DNA of 8,830 nucleotides from Verrucomicrobiota bacterium (GCA_003176035.1 PSRL01000111.1:1-8830); one strand, 5' to 3'. Positions 1 through 7,234 are shown, numbered from the stretch's first letter. Program-made: numbers and translations. The notes: generated by a model not told the origin, from the letters alone.

Positions 1-1985
1 TCCTCGGCTTTCACATCTCCAAATACGGCAAGCACCCCGTTTCGTGCAGTCAGAATCTCTTCTTTAAATTTGTTTAAATCACCGACATTTAAATTTTTAA
101 CATTTTCTTCTGTCCCTAGTGCTCGCATTCCGTAGGGATGTGATCCAAACAATTGTTTCCGAAGAAGATTCCGCGCAATGGCTGTGATTTGATCCTTTTC
201 AGATTTGATAGCTGCGATTTGCGAAGATTTTTCCAGTTCAACCTCGCGCTCCGGAAAATTTGCGTTTTCTATCACATCCGCCAAAATACCCAAGCCTTGA
301 CGCAAATAAGGGGACATCATTTCCACTGTAACAACCACAGAGTTATTCCCCGAATCCGTCTTGATTTCACCGCCTAAAGATTCCACCTCTTCAGCAATCT
401 CCTCAGCACTTCGCGTTTTTGTTCCTTTAGTAAGGGTGGAAGCTAATAGATAAGAAATTCCATTCTTTTGCGGGGACTCCAAAAGCAAGCCACCCCGAAA
501 AGCCGCTACGGCGACGGCAAGAGGAAGACGATGATCTTCACCTACCAGCAATCGCAACCCATTGGACAATGTGAACTTCTTCACAACACGCTGCGTTGAC
601 TGAGCCTTGGAATCCGGAGTAACGCTACTTGGCGGACTTCCCACCGGATTGAGTTCGGTAATATTCAGCGTATCTTCTTTTAGATATTTATTTGCCGCAG
701 CTTGGAGATCGGCGGTAGTCAGCCGTTGAACTTTATTGAGATAATCCCTACCAAAATTAATGTTGTGAGTAGCCAACCAACTACTCCCAAGTTGGCTAGC
801 CCGTCCACGAGTATCGATGAGATTTTGCAGTTCAGAGGAAAGGAATGTCATTTTTGCCTTGTGCAATTCCTGCTCGGTAAGACCCTCCGAACGAATCTTT
901 GCTATAAGTTTCAACACAGAATCCTGAACCTGCTTACGTTTATCGGCATCGCAGGTAGCCATGATGCCCAGTATTCCGCAATTTTGGAATGCAATGACCT
1001 GAGCGCTGATCGCATGGACGATGTGGCTGCGCTCGCGCAGCTCTCGATTGAGAATAGAGCTGTCGCCGGTACCTAATACAGTCGCAAGGACATCCAGAGC
1101 TGGCATATCAGCGTCCGTTAAGCCCGGAGTCCTCCATGCAAAACTCACGCGACTCAGCTCCGTAGGGAACTCCTCGGCCATAAATCGCTTGCCGACCTGC
1201 GGAGGTTCAGAAGGCAACACAATATTTTGCAACGGTTTACGCGGATAATCCTTAAAAAAGGTTTCCAATTGAGCACGTACCTTCGAGGCATTCACATCGC
1301 CCACAACCACAAATGTAAGGTTATTAGGAACATACCTCTGTTTGTAGTATTCCCAGACGTCCTCTCGTTTGAGCTGATTGTAAATGTCCAAATATCCTAT
1401 GACGGGATGACGAAAGGGACTTTCAGAAAAAACGGTACGCGCAATCAATTGCCAATTTTTTCGGGCGGGATCGTCAAATCCCATCGCAAATTCTCTGCGA
1501 ATGACTTCCTGTTCTTTGTCATACTCCTGTACCGGAAGGGTCGAATTCATCATGGCGTCTGAGAGAATTGAAACCGCTTCGTAGGCGCCACTCGACGGTA
1601 CATCGATGAGGTACACAGTACGATCGTACGAGGTATAAGCGTTAATATAGCCACCCAATTCCTGTACACGACGGGCAATATCCCCAACTTTTCGGGTCGC
1701 AGTTCCTTTGAAAAGCATGTGCTCCAAAATGTGTGAGAGACCAGCACCTATCCATTTACCTTCGTCAACGCTGCCTGTAGCACAAAAAACCTGGATGCTG
1801 GCTACCGGTGCATTGTGGTCTTCATCCACAATGAGAGTAACACCGTTTGAGAGAGTAAAAACGCGGGCATTGGAAGGAGGAAGGGAGGGGGGAGCTGGCA
1901 GGCTGGCGCGTTGGGAAGCAAAAAGGTTTTCAGTAATCATAAATAGAGAAATAGCTATTAAAAGGCATCGCCAGGTCGATCGCAT
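1..1985 (-). CDS. Exported M16-family zinc metallopeptidase, two-domain, C-terminus beyond left edge
   Basis: Predicted exported zinc peptidase of the insulinase/pitrilysin M16 family, which cleaves peptides inside a two-domain clamshell. The frame has no stop from the start to position 1, about 660 codons; two-domain members are usually 850-950 residues, so roughly 200 are missing. Numbering from the ATG at 2000, HILEH (residues 90-94) is the inverted zinc motif HxxEH, and the third ligand is E170 in VIRREF, at the expected distance. The second half restarts near residue 471 with the same FTLSNG strand seen at 48-53, but the metal motif is replaced by ISYLLASTLTKGT, as is normal for the inactive half. 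I prefer the ATG at 1985 because it gives a clean signal peptide (MRSTWR, hydrophobic stretch, LFA before SQ). The ATG at 2000 is also in frame, and neither has a clear ribosome site. The 5' end overlaps the Minf_1886-family gene, suggesting coupled translation. Confidence 0.93.
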   Translation of the reverse strand, partial: MRSTWRCLLIAISLFMITENLFASQRASLPAPPSLPPSNARVFTLSNGVTLIVDEDHNAPVASIQVFCATGSVDEGKWIGAGLSHILEHMLFKGTATRKVGDIARRVQELGGYINAYTSYDRTVYLIDVPSSGAYEAVSILSDAMMNSTLPVQEYDKEQEVIRREFAMGFDDPARKNWQLIARTVFSESPFRHPVIGYLDIYNQLKREDVWEYYKQRYVPNNLTFVVVGDVNASKVRAQLETFFKDYPRKPLQNIVLPSEPPQVGKRFMAEEFPTELSRVSFAWRTPGLTDADMPALDVLATVLGTGDSSILNRELRERSHIVHAISAQVIAFQNCGILGIMATCDADKRKQVQDSVLKLIAKIRSEGLTEQELHKAKMTFLSSELQNLIDTRGRASQLGSSWLATHNINFGRDYLNKVQRLTTADLQAAANKYLKEDTLNITELNPVGSPPSSVTPDSKAQSTQRVVKKFTLSNGLRLLVGEDHRLPLAVAVAAFRGGLLLESPQKNGISYLLASTLTKGTKTRSAEEIAEEVESLGGEIKTDSGNNSVVVTVEMMSPYLRQGLGILADVIENANFPEREVELEKSSQIAAIKSEKDQITAIARNLLRKQLFGSHPYGMRALGTEENVKNLNVGDLNKFKEEILTARNGVLAVFGDVKAE

Positions 1986-2401
1986 AAGTGGGTAAGACAT
2001 CCGGTGCTAGAAATTCGCTCATTTTTTTTTATAGGCTGAAAAGGCTGCAAAAAAATTTCTTCGAAAGAAGGCCCGATTTGAAAGGACTCTACAGTATCTT
2101 CCGCATTCTTGGTGAGGAACTTAGCGTCAACGAGTGCAAACACCATGTTGCCGACATCCACCGAACCATGGATTCCCCAGTACGATAAGACAGTCAAGGC
2201 CATGGGCCCAAATTCCTTTAGTGCATGATGTCGAAAAGTCTCCAGAATTTCAGCTGCGCTCACATGCCCCTCCAAGTCTCTTTTGACCTTACCATGCCGT
2301 TTCATTGTGACGCTTAAAACTTCTCGCAAAAATCCATAGGCATCGCGGCTGTATCGCGGATCTTGTGCCAATACTATCTCTAAAGCTTCGTTGAATGTCA
2401 T
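1958..2401 (-). CDS. Minf_1886-family (Verrucomicrobia/Planctomycetes-restricted) conserved protein
   Basis: A 147-residue protein that I recognise as the PVC-restricted family called Minf_1886 or TIGR04138; its function is unknown. Typical family blocks are DPRYSRDAYGFLREVL (14-29), GHVSAAEIL (45-53), FGPMALTVLSYWGI (64-77), GNMVFALV (84-91) and FEEIFLQPFQP (113-123). There is no signal peptide or membrane segment, so it should be cytoplasmic. Its ATG overlaps the stop of the small membrane protein upstream (ATGA), and its 3' end overlaps the M16 peptidase start, so all three are probably translated together. The last 25 or so residues, after the conserved block, do not look conserved. They follow a run of nine A on the coding strand (2022-2030), where slippage would change only this tail. 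Family assignment is from memory of the motifs. Confidence 0.88.
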   Translation of the reverse strand: MTFNEALEIVLAQDPRYSRDAYGFLREVLSVTMKRHGKVKRDLEGHVSAAEILETFRHHALKEFGPMALTVLSYWGIHGSVDVGNMVFALVDAKFLTKNAEDTVESFQIGPSFEEIFLQPFQPIKKNERISSTGCLTHLCDRPGDAF

Positions 2402-2631
2402 GGAATTAAGGGAATAAGGATTGGTATGCCCAGCGCGGTTCTTTCACGGTAGAGTTTTACCGCCATTCCGATTAAAAAACAGAAAAGAATCACAGCAAGA
2501 AGGACTTGCTCACGCGAGGTTAAATTGAACACTTTGCCAGTTTTACTTGGAAGTTTTTTCCATGCAAGCGGAACTCGCCCGATCGGTGTCAAAAGAACAA
2601 AATAGCGTTCATTACTTCCAAAGTAATCCAT
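2398..2631 (-). CDS. Small single-pass membrane protein, unknown function
   Basis: A 77-residue protein that I do not recognise with certainty. Its only clear feature is one membrane helix at about residues 43-59, preceded by LTSREQ and followed by the basic stretch KLYRER; the tail is rich in Ile, Leu and Pro. The layout 'LT-x-x-E, hydrophobic helix, YR' resembles the membrane anchor at the start of ComEA-like proteins, but no helix-hairpin-helix domain follows, so I make no functional claim. A stop codon lies just upstream in frame, which fixes the ATG at 2631 as the first Met start. The stop overlaps the next gene's start as ATGA, which supports it being a real gene. There is no evident Shine-Dalgarno site. 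Confidence 0.6.
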   Translation of the reverse strand: MDYFGSNERYFVLLTPIGRVPLAWKKLPSKTGKVFNLTSREQVLLAVILFCFLIGMAVKLYRERTALGIPILIPLIP

Positions 2632-2697
2632 AGTGGCAGCAGAGAGGTCTCACAAACCCGCTAAAGTGCCAGCGCTCTGAGTAACTTGGGAAGTGGT

Positions 2698-3975
2698 TTA
2701 AAGCTCGCGAAACACCGCGCCTTGGCGCAAGCACTGTGTAAAAAGAATATATTGACCAACCACAAAAATCGACGCGGCGCAAATATTAATAACAAAGACG
2801 TGCCACACATCGGGCGCTCCCCATACGGTATACAAGAATATCTGAACACCAAAACTCAGTAGTGTAATGGGTAGTTGATTCTTAGTATACCCTCGGCAGG
2901 ACATCATAGTGAAGGTGAATCCGGAAAGGTTCATCAAAATCGGACCCAGAGTACCTAGCCACAAAATAGATTGCAGGTTCGCGTATTTTGATCCTAACAA
3001 AAGTAACCAAGCGGCTGGAAAAATGACCAGGCTGAGTGTAATCAACGTAACGGCGCTAAGATACATGCCTTGAAATCGCAAAGCGAGGAAACGATATTCG
3101 GCGGCGGTTTTTGCCCTCGCAAGGCGCGGGCTTATGAAGACAGCTGTCAAGCGATCGATCAGCAGCAGCACAAGGGCAAGGCGACTGACGGCATTAGCTT
3201 CCGCTACGACTTTTCCACTGGAGATCCAGCCCAAAACCATTCCGCTGAAATTGTTATAAAGAACAAAGATCAAGGAAGGGATGACAAGGGGGCTCAGAAT
3301 ACTTTTGATATACCGCTTAATTTTAAGATCATTTTCAGTCTGCTTTAAGGAGGGCAAAGTGAAACCGCAGCACCGGTACGTTCCGATAGAAACCAACGTT
3401 CCGACAACGGACGCCAGAGCAAGCACCGGCAAAGCATGCTCAGGCGTCACTAAAAGTAAGCTGGCAAATAAACAGAGACTTCGCGCAATTGCGGAGGAAA
3501 AGTTAGAACGCGCGACCGCTTCCGGATGATTGCTCACCGCGGCATTCATTCGTAACATATATTCGTTTAATCCCAGCCATGAACCCATCAGCAAAATCGC
3601 AAATGCCAATAGGCTAATCGGATGTAGCCATTTTTGTTGCCAGGACGTCCAGCCCCAATAGGGGAGCACGAAGGCACACGAACACAACCAGCACCGAAAA
3701 CGCCGAGAGAGAATCACTCGCGTCACGCCTTGAATATGGATCTCGTCCTGCACCCGCGTGCCTATGGCGGGAAGAAAACTATGGTTAATTCCCAGCTCAC
3801 TTAGCGCAACAAGAAAATTAATTGCGGAAAGAATGTAGGCGTAGTTCCCATACACTTCCTTTGGCAGAAAATGGATAACCGCGAAACCTGTAATCGCGGT
3901 GAGCAAGATCCCTAGTCCCTCTGTTCCCGCAACCGTCGCAAGCTGAATCCACCCCTTTCCAAAAAAATGCTTCAT
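2698..3975 (-). CDS. Polysaccharide flippase/exporter, MOP superfamily (Wzx-like)
   Basis: A 425-residue integral membrane protein with about twelve hydrophobic segments, the usual size of oligosaccharide flippases. These move lipid-linked glycan units across the inner membrane for O-antigen, capsule or exopolysaccharide assembly. The N-terminus carries the family signature: a first helix, then FLPKEVYGNYAYI (36-48) and SELGINHSFLP (59-69), the 'polymer-exporting' pattern of an early helix followed by P-x-x-YG. The C-terminal half has further paired helices, as in a duplicated MOP fold. The ATG overlaps the stop of the upstream glycosyltransferase by the ATGA arrangement, so the two are very probably coupled and act on the same glycan. 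The substrate cannot be told from sequence. No frameshift is seen. Confidence 0.9.
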   Translation of the reverse strand: MKHFFGKGWIQLATVAGTEGLGILLTAITGFAVIHFLPKEVYGNYAYILSAINFLVALSELGINHSFLPAIGTRVQDEIHIQGVTRVILSRRFRCWLCSCAFVLPYWGWTSWQQKWLHPISLLAFAILLMGSWLGLNEYMLRMNAAVSNHPEAVARSNFSSAIARSLCLFASLLLVTPEHALPVLALASVVGTLVSIGTYRCCGFTLPSLKQTENDLKIKRYIKSILSPLVIPSLIFVLYNNFSGMVLGWISSGKVVAEANAVSRLALVLLLIDRLTAVFISPRLARAKTAAEYRFLALRFQGMYLSAVTLITLSLVIFPAAWLLLLGSKYANLQSILWLGTLGPILMNLSGFTFTMMSCRGYTKNQLPITLLSFGVQIFLYTVWGAPDVWHVFVINICAASIFVVGQYILFTQCLRQGAVFREL

Positions 3976-4853
3976 CGCCGAAAATCATCTCTCATCAAAA
4001 TGGTTTTGATGAGCATCTCCCAATGGATTTTTTTCAAACCCTTGCCGCTGCGATTGGCCGCGGTCACCATCCGAAGCCACCTGCCGCAAGCGCGGGTAAA
4101 AAGCTTACATTCCAGAGCAGTTGCTAGCTCATAATACCAAGCCTGCGAGCGATAATGCCAAGCCAAAGATTTACATGCTTTGGAACTAAACCATTCGGGA
4201 GGACTACTGCTCATACTCTCCAACCGATCTGCCAAGCGATGCGTCAGAGATGCCAAATAGGCATTCCGTACGCCGGGCGAATGCTGCTTCGATAGGTTGG
4301 TATCGTGAATGCGGTGGAATGTGCAGGCTCGCGGCACTTCCGCTTTCTTCCCGGAACAGCCTAAGATGTGAAAATAATGCTCATTTTCCACCGGCAATAA
4401 ACTCCGAGCCGACCGCCGATGTATTGCAAGTGTAGATGTGGCCCCCCCTTCGGCTGTAATGCTTGCACAAAGACGACCTTTCTGATCGGCAAAATGCATC
4501 CGATCATTCACAAGTAAAAACTCTGAGCGGAGATATGGAAGAAATGCCTCTAATTTGGCTGGCGCAAAATAATCATCCGCATCCAAAAAAAATACCCATT
4601 CTCCCCGGCTTTCTTGAACCGCTCTCGTCAAAGTCGCCCCCAGCCCTAGGTTTTCTGAGCGGGACGTGCGGATACGCCCTTGATATTTCGTACAAATTGC
4701 GGGGGTTTCATCCGTTGAACCATCGTCCAATACCAAAACCTCGGTTTCAACATCCGGCGCCTTTTGAATCAAACAACTCTCGATTGCCCGCCTTAAGTAC
4801 CGACCATAGTTATAACAAATGATAGCAAATGTTATATTTAGAACATCTTGCAT
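3972..4853 (-). CDS. Glycosyltransferase family 2
   Basis: A 293-residue predicted inverting GT-A glycosyltransferase acting at the cytoplasmic face of the membrane on a nucleotide sugar. The catalytic domain starts almost at the N-terminus (ITFAIICYNYGRYL, 7-20). It has the nucleotide-binding DDGSTDET (43-50), and DADD (91-94) supplies the DxD metal site. Near the middle ENEHYFHIL appears to occupy the place of the catalytic-base region, followed by FHRIHDTNLS, a block common in bacterial GT2 enzymes. The last 90 or so residues are basic and helical without a clear membrane segment. The stop overlaps the flippase start (ATGA), making a transferase-exporter pair. No strong Shine-Dalgarno site precedes the ATG. 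Donor and acceptor are unknown. Confidence 0.92.
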   Translation of the reverse strand: MQDVLNITFAIICYNYGRYLRRAIESCLIQKAPDVETEVLVLDDGSTDETPAICTKYQGRIRTSRSENLGLGATLTRAVQESRGEWVFFLDADDYFAPAKLEAFLPYLRSEFLLVNDRMHFADQKGRLCASITAEGGATSTLAIHRRSARSLLPVENEHYFHILGCSGKKAEVPRACTFHRIHDTNLSKQHSPGVRNAYLASLTHRLADRLESMSSSPPEWFSSKACKSLAWHYRSQAWYYELATALECKLFTRACGRWLRMVTAANRSGKGLKKIHWEMLIKTILMRDDFRR

Positions 4854-4875
4854 AAATCCAAAACTGCGATAAAAT
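4848..4875 (+). promoter_or_regulatory. Candidate sigma-70-like promoter for the glycine-rich exported protein
   Basis: TTGCAT (4848-4853) and TAAAAT (4870-4875) are separated by 16 bases in an A/T-rich stretch between two divergent genes. Transcription to the right would give a leader of about 100 nt before the ATG at 4987. It overlaps the first codon of the divergent glycosyltransferase. This is a consensus match by eye only. Confidence 0.25.
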
Positions 4876-4974
4876 TAAAAAATATTAAGACCCCGCAAAA
4901 TGCCCATCTGTTCTCCTTTGGCATTCGATGGACGTAAAAGCCAAAACGATAGAGTCGATCCCACCATGAAAACA

Positions 4975-4979
4975 AAAGG
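4975..4979 (+). promoter_or_regulatory. Shine-Dalgarno site deciding the start at 4987
   Basis: AAAGG lies seven bases before the ATG at 4987. The in-frame ATGs at 4900 and 4966 have no comparable site, so 4987 is the preferred start, and it also places the signal peptide at the N-terminus. Confidence 0.5.
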
Positions 4980-4986
4980 TAATTTT

Positions 4987-5334
4987 ATGAATTTCATCTT
5001 GCCAATCCGCAAAGCCAAAATGTCTCTCATTTTTTGCGGTATGCTTGCAATATGTGGGTTAGAAACCGGCTGCATCATCACCGCGGCGGGACCAGCACCC
5101 ATTGTAGATATCGGTCTGGGTGGGCTGGGATTTGGTGGATTTGACGGTGGGTTTGGTGGATTTGGACTTGGAGGAATGGGGTTTCCGGGATTTTATCCCG
5201 GTTTCTATGGTGGCTCGCCCTATTATGCATCCTGGCACTATCATGGCGGCTTCCCGTACTACGGCTACCGTGGATGGCGCGACGGTTATTATGGGTGTCA
5301 CCATTGCCACGGCAATAGATGGTCGCGCTGGTAA
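4987..5334 (+). CDS. Small exported glycine-rich protein, probable lipoprotein, with C-terminal CHHCH
   Basis: A 115-residue unrecognised protein. With the start at 4987 it has a basic n-region (PIRKAK), a hydrophobic core (MSLIFCGMLAICG) and then LETGC, so Cys29 could be lipidated. Glu at -3 makes this an imperfect lipobox; cleavage by signal peptidase I after ITAA is an alternative. The mature part is a low-complexity Gly/Phe stretch (about 42-72), then a Tyr/Trp/His/Gly-rich tail ending at CHHCH (104-108) and NRWSRW. CHHCH fits the CXXCH heme-c pattern and could also bind metal. Similar Gly/aromatic exported proteins are often surface-associated, but I assign no function. It is divergent from the GT2 gene and convergent with the GT4 gene, inside the glycan cluster. 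Its own promoter and ribosome site are plausible. Confidence 0.7.
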   Translation: MNFILPIRKAKMSLIFCGMLAICGLETGCIITAAGPAPIVDIGLGGLGFGGFDGGFGGFGLGGMGFPGFYPGFYGGSPYYASWHYHGGFPYYGYRGWRDGYYGCHHCHGNRWSRW

Positions 5335-5431
5335 GGACAAATACCGTTCCGCGATGCTAGCGGACATGAGTTTTCAAAACTCAAAGAACACAAATGGCTT
5401 GCGCATCGCAGTCACACTGAATAAGCCTTCC
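5335..5431. terminator. Convergent intergenic gap with weak dyads, possible bidirectional termination
   Basis: This gap separates two convergent genes. It holds a perfect dyad at 5368-5382 (GAGTTTT-C-AAAACTC) and a weaker 5-bp stem at about 5349-5365 (TCCGC/GCGGA). A third pair, AAGCC at 5423-5427 and GGCTT, straddles the GT4 stop codon. None is followed by a good T-run, so intrinsic termination is only a possibility. Confidence 0.2.
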
Positions 5432-6595
5432 TTATAGGGCTTCTTTAATGGTTTTGATGAGAGAAGCAGCTGCTGTTATCGCCTGAAAATGCCGCTCAAA
5501 ACAGCAGCGTGTCGCAGCGCGGATCCTCTGTTGCTCGAGAAGTGGGGTTTCCATCCAAGTTTTCAACAACCGCAGAGTTCCCGGCAAATTGTCTTCGTCA
5601 GCCAAGCCAGCACCATCGCTACAAATTTCTCTCCAGATGTTCACCCTTTTAGAAATGAGTACGGGAACGCCACAGGAAAGGGCTTCTGCCACAGAGACAC
5701 CAAAATTTTCTTGGTGAGAGGGCAAAATAAACGCATCAGCAGCGTATAGGGCCCCCCATTTTAGCATACCAGAGAGCATTCCCACCCAAGAAACCCGATC
5801 TACAATGCCAAGCATCTCGGTTAGCTCCTTCATTTGTTTGACATAAGCGGATTCGGGGCCCGCTATGATGAGTTGCCACGATTCAGAACGAGACGAACAG
5901 ACTCGCGAAAAAGCCTTCAAAAGCAGATCCACTCCTTTCTTTTCATGAATTCTTCCGAGGTAAAGTAAAATTCGCTGCTCACGCAGCATCGGAAAACGTT
6001 CGGAAAATGCTTTTTGGCAGGCCTCTCTCGGAAAGGGACAGCCGCCCGTGCCGTAGCGGACAACAATGGAACGACATGTGTATTTTCGAAAGGACTGTGA
6101 TGCCAATTTACATTCCTCTTCTGATGTGAAGAGGACCGCCCGCGCATCGCGAAGCACCCGAAAGTCCGTCCACCGCCAGACCAGCAATTTTTTCAAATGC
6201 TTCAAAGGAAAGCGGCGCTTGAACCAAGGGTCCAACATCCCATGCGGGTATACAAAATAAGGGACAGACGTCTTTCGCAAAGCTCGCCAGGCACCAAAAG
6301 AGTTATAATGCCAAATGCCGTTTATAATTATAGCGTCAAAACGATGACAATTCTCACGGAGCCAGCGGGTCAATCGGGGGCTCCACCGATAAGAAGACAC
6401 GCCGGGACCCAATGCATGGCAAGCTACCGAACAGGTAGCCACCCACGAATCGCTTGGAGCATCGAGAGATGCAATTTCTATCTCATGTCCCCGAGCTCGA
6501 TTAACCAGAGCCAATTGCGTAATTGCTTCGATAGGTCCTCCACCCTCCGGATTTACAGAACCAATTACATGTAAGAGTCTCAACCCCGACTGCAT
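5432..6595 (-). CDS. Glycosyltransferase family 4 (GT-B fold)
   Basis: A 387-residue predicted retaining GT-B glycosyltransferase. The N-terminal acceptor domain begins LRLLHVIGS and has GGGP (18-21) and HGMLDPWFK (118-126), the latter typical of a GT4 subgroup I associate with PVC bacteria and cyanobacteria. The C-terminal donor domain begins at about 207 with LLYLGRIHEKKG (210-221; basic residues for the diphosphate). It contains ENFGVSVAE (296-304), the E-x7-E motif binding the nucleotide sugar, then ALSCGVPV. Length is normal. It begins 21 nt after the DUF6506 stop on the same strand and may share its transcript. It points toward the GT2-flippase genes but is separated from them by the divergent-facing glycine-rich gene. 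It probably builds the same class of surface glycan; the sugar is unknown. Confidence 0.93.
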   Translation of the reverse strand: MQSGLRLLHVIGSVNPEGGGPIEAITQLALVNRARGHEIEIASLDAPSDSWVATCSVACHALGPGVSSYRWSPRLTRWLRENCHRFDAIIINGIWHYNSFGAWRALRKTSVPYFVYPHGMLDPWFKRRFPLKHLKKLLVWRWTDFRVLRDARAVLFTSEEECKLASQSFRKYTCRSIVVRYGTGGCPFPREACQKAFSERFPMLREQRILLYLGRIHEKKGVDLLLKAFSRVCSSRSESWQLIIAGPESAYVKQMKELTEMLGIVDRVSWVGMLSGMLKWGALYAADAFILPSHQENFGVSVAEALSCGVPVLISKRVNIWREICSDGAGLADEDNLPGTLRLLKTWMETPLLEQQRIRAATRCCFERHFQAITAAASLIKTIKEAL

Positions 6596-6616
6596 CTCGA
6601 CAAATCTCTGAACCTG

Positions 6617-6925
6617 TCACTCAGCGAGAATATCCAACATGGGCTTGCGAGCTTCGGGTCCATACGCCGTGCTTCCCACGGGTACGATTCCATTAATGGC
6701 TTCACTGACTTTGGCAACCCAAAGCGGCCCAAAGCCTCCGCAAAGCTCAATCATTTGAACGCCGTCGGCAATCAACCTTCGCACGATTTCAATTACGTCC
6801 TGTTTGGAGGCAAAATCGAATCCCACTGCAATAAATTCGCACTGGTTCGAACTGCTGATGGTAGTGTTTTTCTCAGGAGAAAAACCTGGTGAAAGATACA
6901 AGTATGCCCATTTCTTAAGTGCCAT
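6617..6925 (-). CDS. DUF6506-family protein
   Basis: A 102-residue cytoplasmic protein that I recognise as a DUF6506 member, a small family of unknown function. It starts MALKKWAYLYLSPG and has a GVQMIELCGGFGP block (55-67) followed by VPVGSTAYG (81-89). Both are characteristic, and their glycine-rich turns suggest a compact alpha/beta fold. There is no signal peptide or membrane segment. It precedes the GT4 gene by 21 nt on the same strand, so co-transcription is likely, but nothing in the family ties it to glycan synthesis. The ATG follows an A-rich leader (CAAAATAAAAAA) without a Shine-Dalgarno site. Confidence 0.82.
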   Translation of the reverse strand: MALKKWAYLYLSPGFSPEKNTTISSSNQCEFIAVGFDFASKQDVIEIVRRLIADGVQMIELCGGFGPLWVAKVSEAINGIVPVGSTAYGPEARKPMLDILAE

Positions 6926-7047
6926 TTTTTTATTTTGACCGATACATACTGTTAGGGTCCAGGAAAATTACGCTTTCGTAAAATGCTTGGTGGATGCGGT
7001 TGATTGCGCTAGCACTAGGAGTTTTGCAATTCAAATAATTACATTTT

Positions 7048-7093
7048 GTTGCCGGTCCGACAGCTTTCGGATCTGAGGCGCAAGGCCGGCAAC
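7048..7093. repeat. Stem-loop with 8-bp perfect arms and inner hairpin
   Basis: GTTGCCGG (7048-7055) is the exact reverse complement of CCGGCAAC (7086-7093), and a G-U pair plus a C-G pair can extend the stem to ten. Inside, TCCGA (7056-7060) pairs with TCGGA (7067-7071). No T-run follows on either strand, so it is not a simple terminator. A regulatory RNA element or protein-binding site is possible; I recognise no known riboswitch. Confidence 0.45.
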
Positions 7094-7194
7094 CTCACGG
7101 CTATTTCTTGCTGCAACATGTAACTATTTAGTTAATAAATGCTCTGCAACCTCTCCTGAACTCTTCAAGGGGTAAAATCTCACCCTTTCCTATT

Positions 7195-7212
7195 TGTTGT
7201 TTATTGACAACA
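7195..7212. promoter_or_regulatory. Dyad TGTTGT-N6-ACAACA, possible operator
   Basis: A perfect 6-bp inverted repeat with a 6-base spacer overlaps the sequence TTGACA (7204-7209) and ends 22 bases before the ATG of the DUF1259 gene. The size and place suit a dimeric repressor site, but no cognate regulator is in the window. Confidence 0.25.
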
Positions 7213-7234
7213 TGTTTTCCGACAGTCTTCTCTT

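Larger units (their letters stand above)
6926..7234. other. 309-bp divergent intergenic region with several inverted repeats
   Basis: This region lies between the starts of two divergent genes and should contain both promoters. I see no coding sequence. It contains a long stem-loop (7048-7093), a weaker hairpin with AAGGG and CCCTT arms (about 7167-7187) and a dyad just before the DUF1259 start (7195-7212). TTGACA occurs at 7204-7209 and TAAAAT at 7173-7178, but they are in the wrong order to be one promoter, so I call none. Confidence 0.6.

Noticed and set aside
702..1076. Plus-strand frame of 124 codons, with others at 153-377, 1227-1562 and 1708-1995.
   Set aside because: All lie opposite the continuous M16 peptidase frame, whose motifs and length leave no doubt about the coding strand.
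4875..5102. Minus-strand frame of 75 codons opposite the signal peptide of the glycine-rich protein.
   Set aside because: Composition is unremarkable, there is no ribosome site, and the plus-strand frame has a convincing signal peptide and start site.
5140..5215. Tandem DNA repeat in the GGATTTGG / GGTTTGG-rich stretch.
   Set aside because: The units vary in length and sequence and simply encode the Gly/Phe-rich protein segment; it is not a CRISPR or satellite array.
5059..5437. Open frames on both strands overlapping the glycine-rich gene.
   Set aside because: The repetitive Gly codons keep several frames open. Only the 4987-5334 frame combines a ribosome site and a signal peptide.
7048..7093. 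Reading the intergenic stem-loop as a known riboswitch.
   Set aside because: I could not match it to conserved core motifs of the cobalamin or SAM classes, and no expression platform with a T-run follows.
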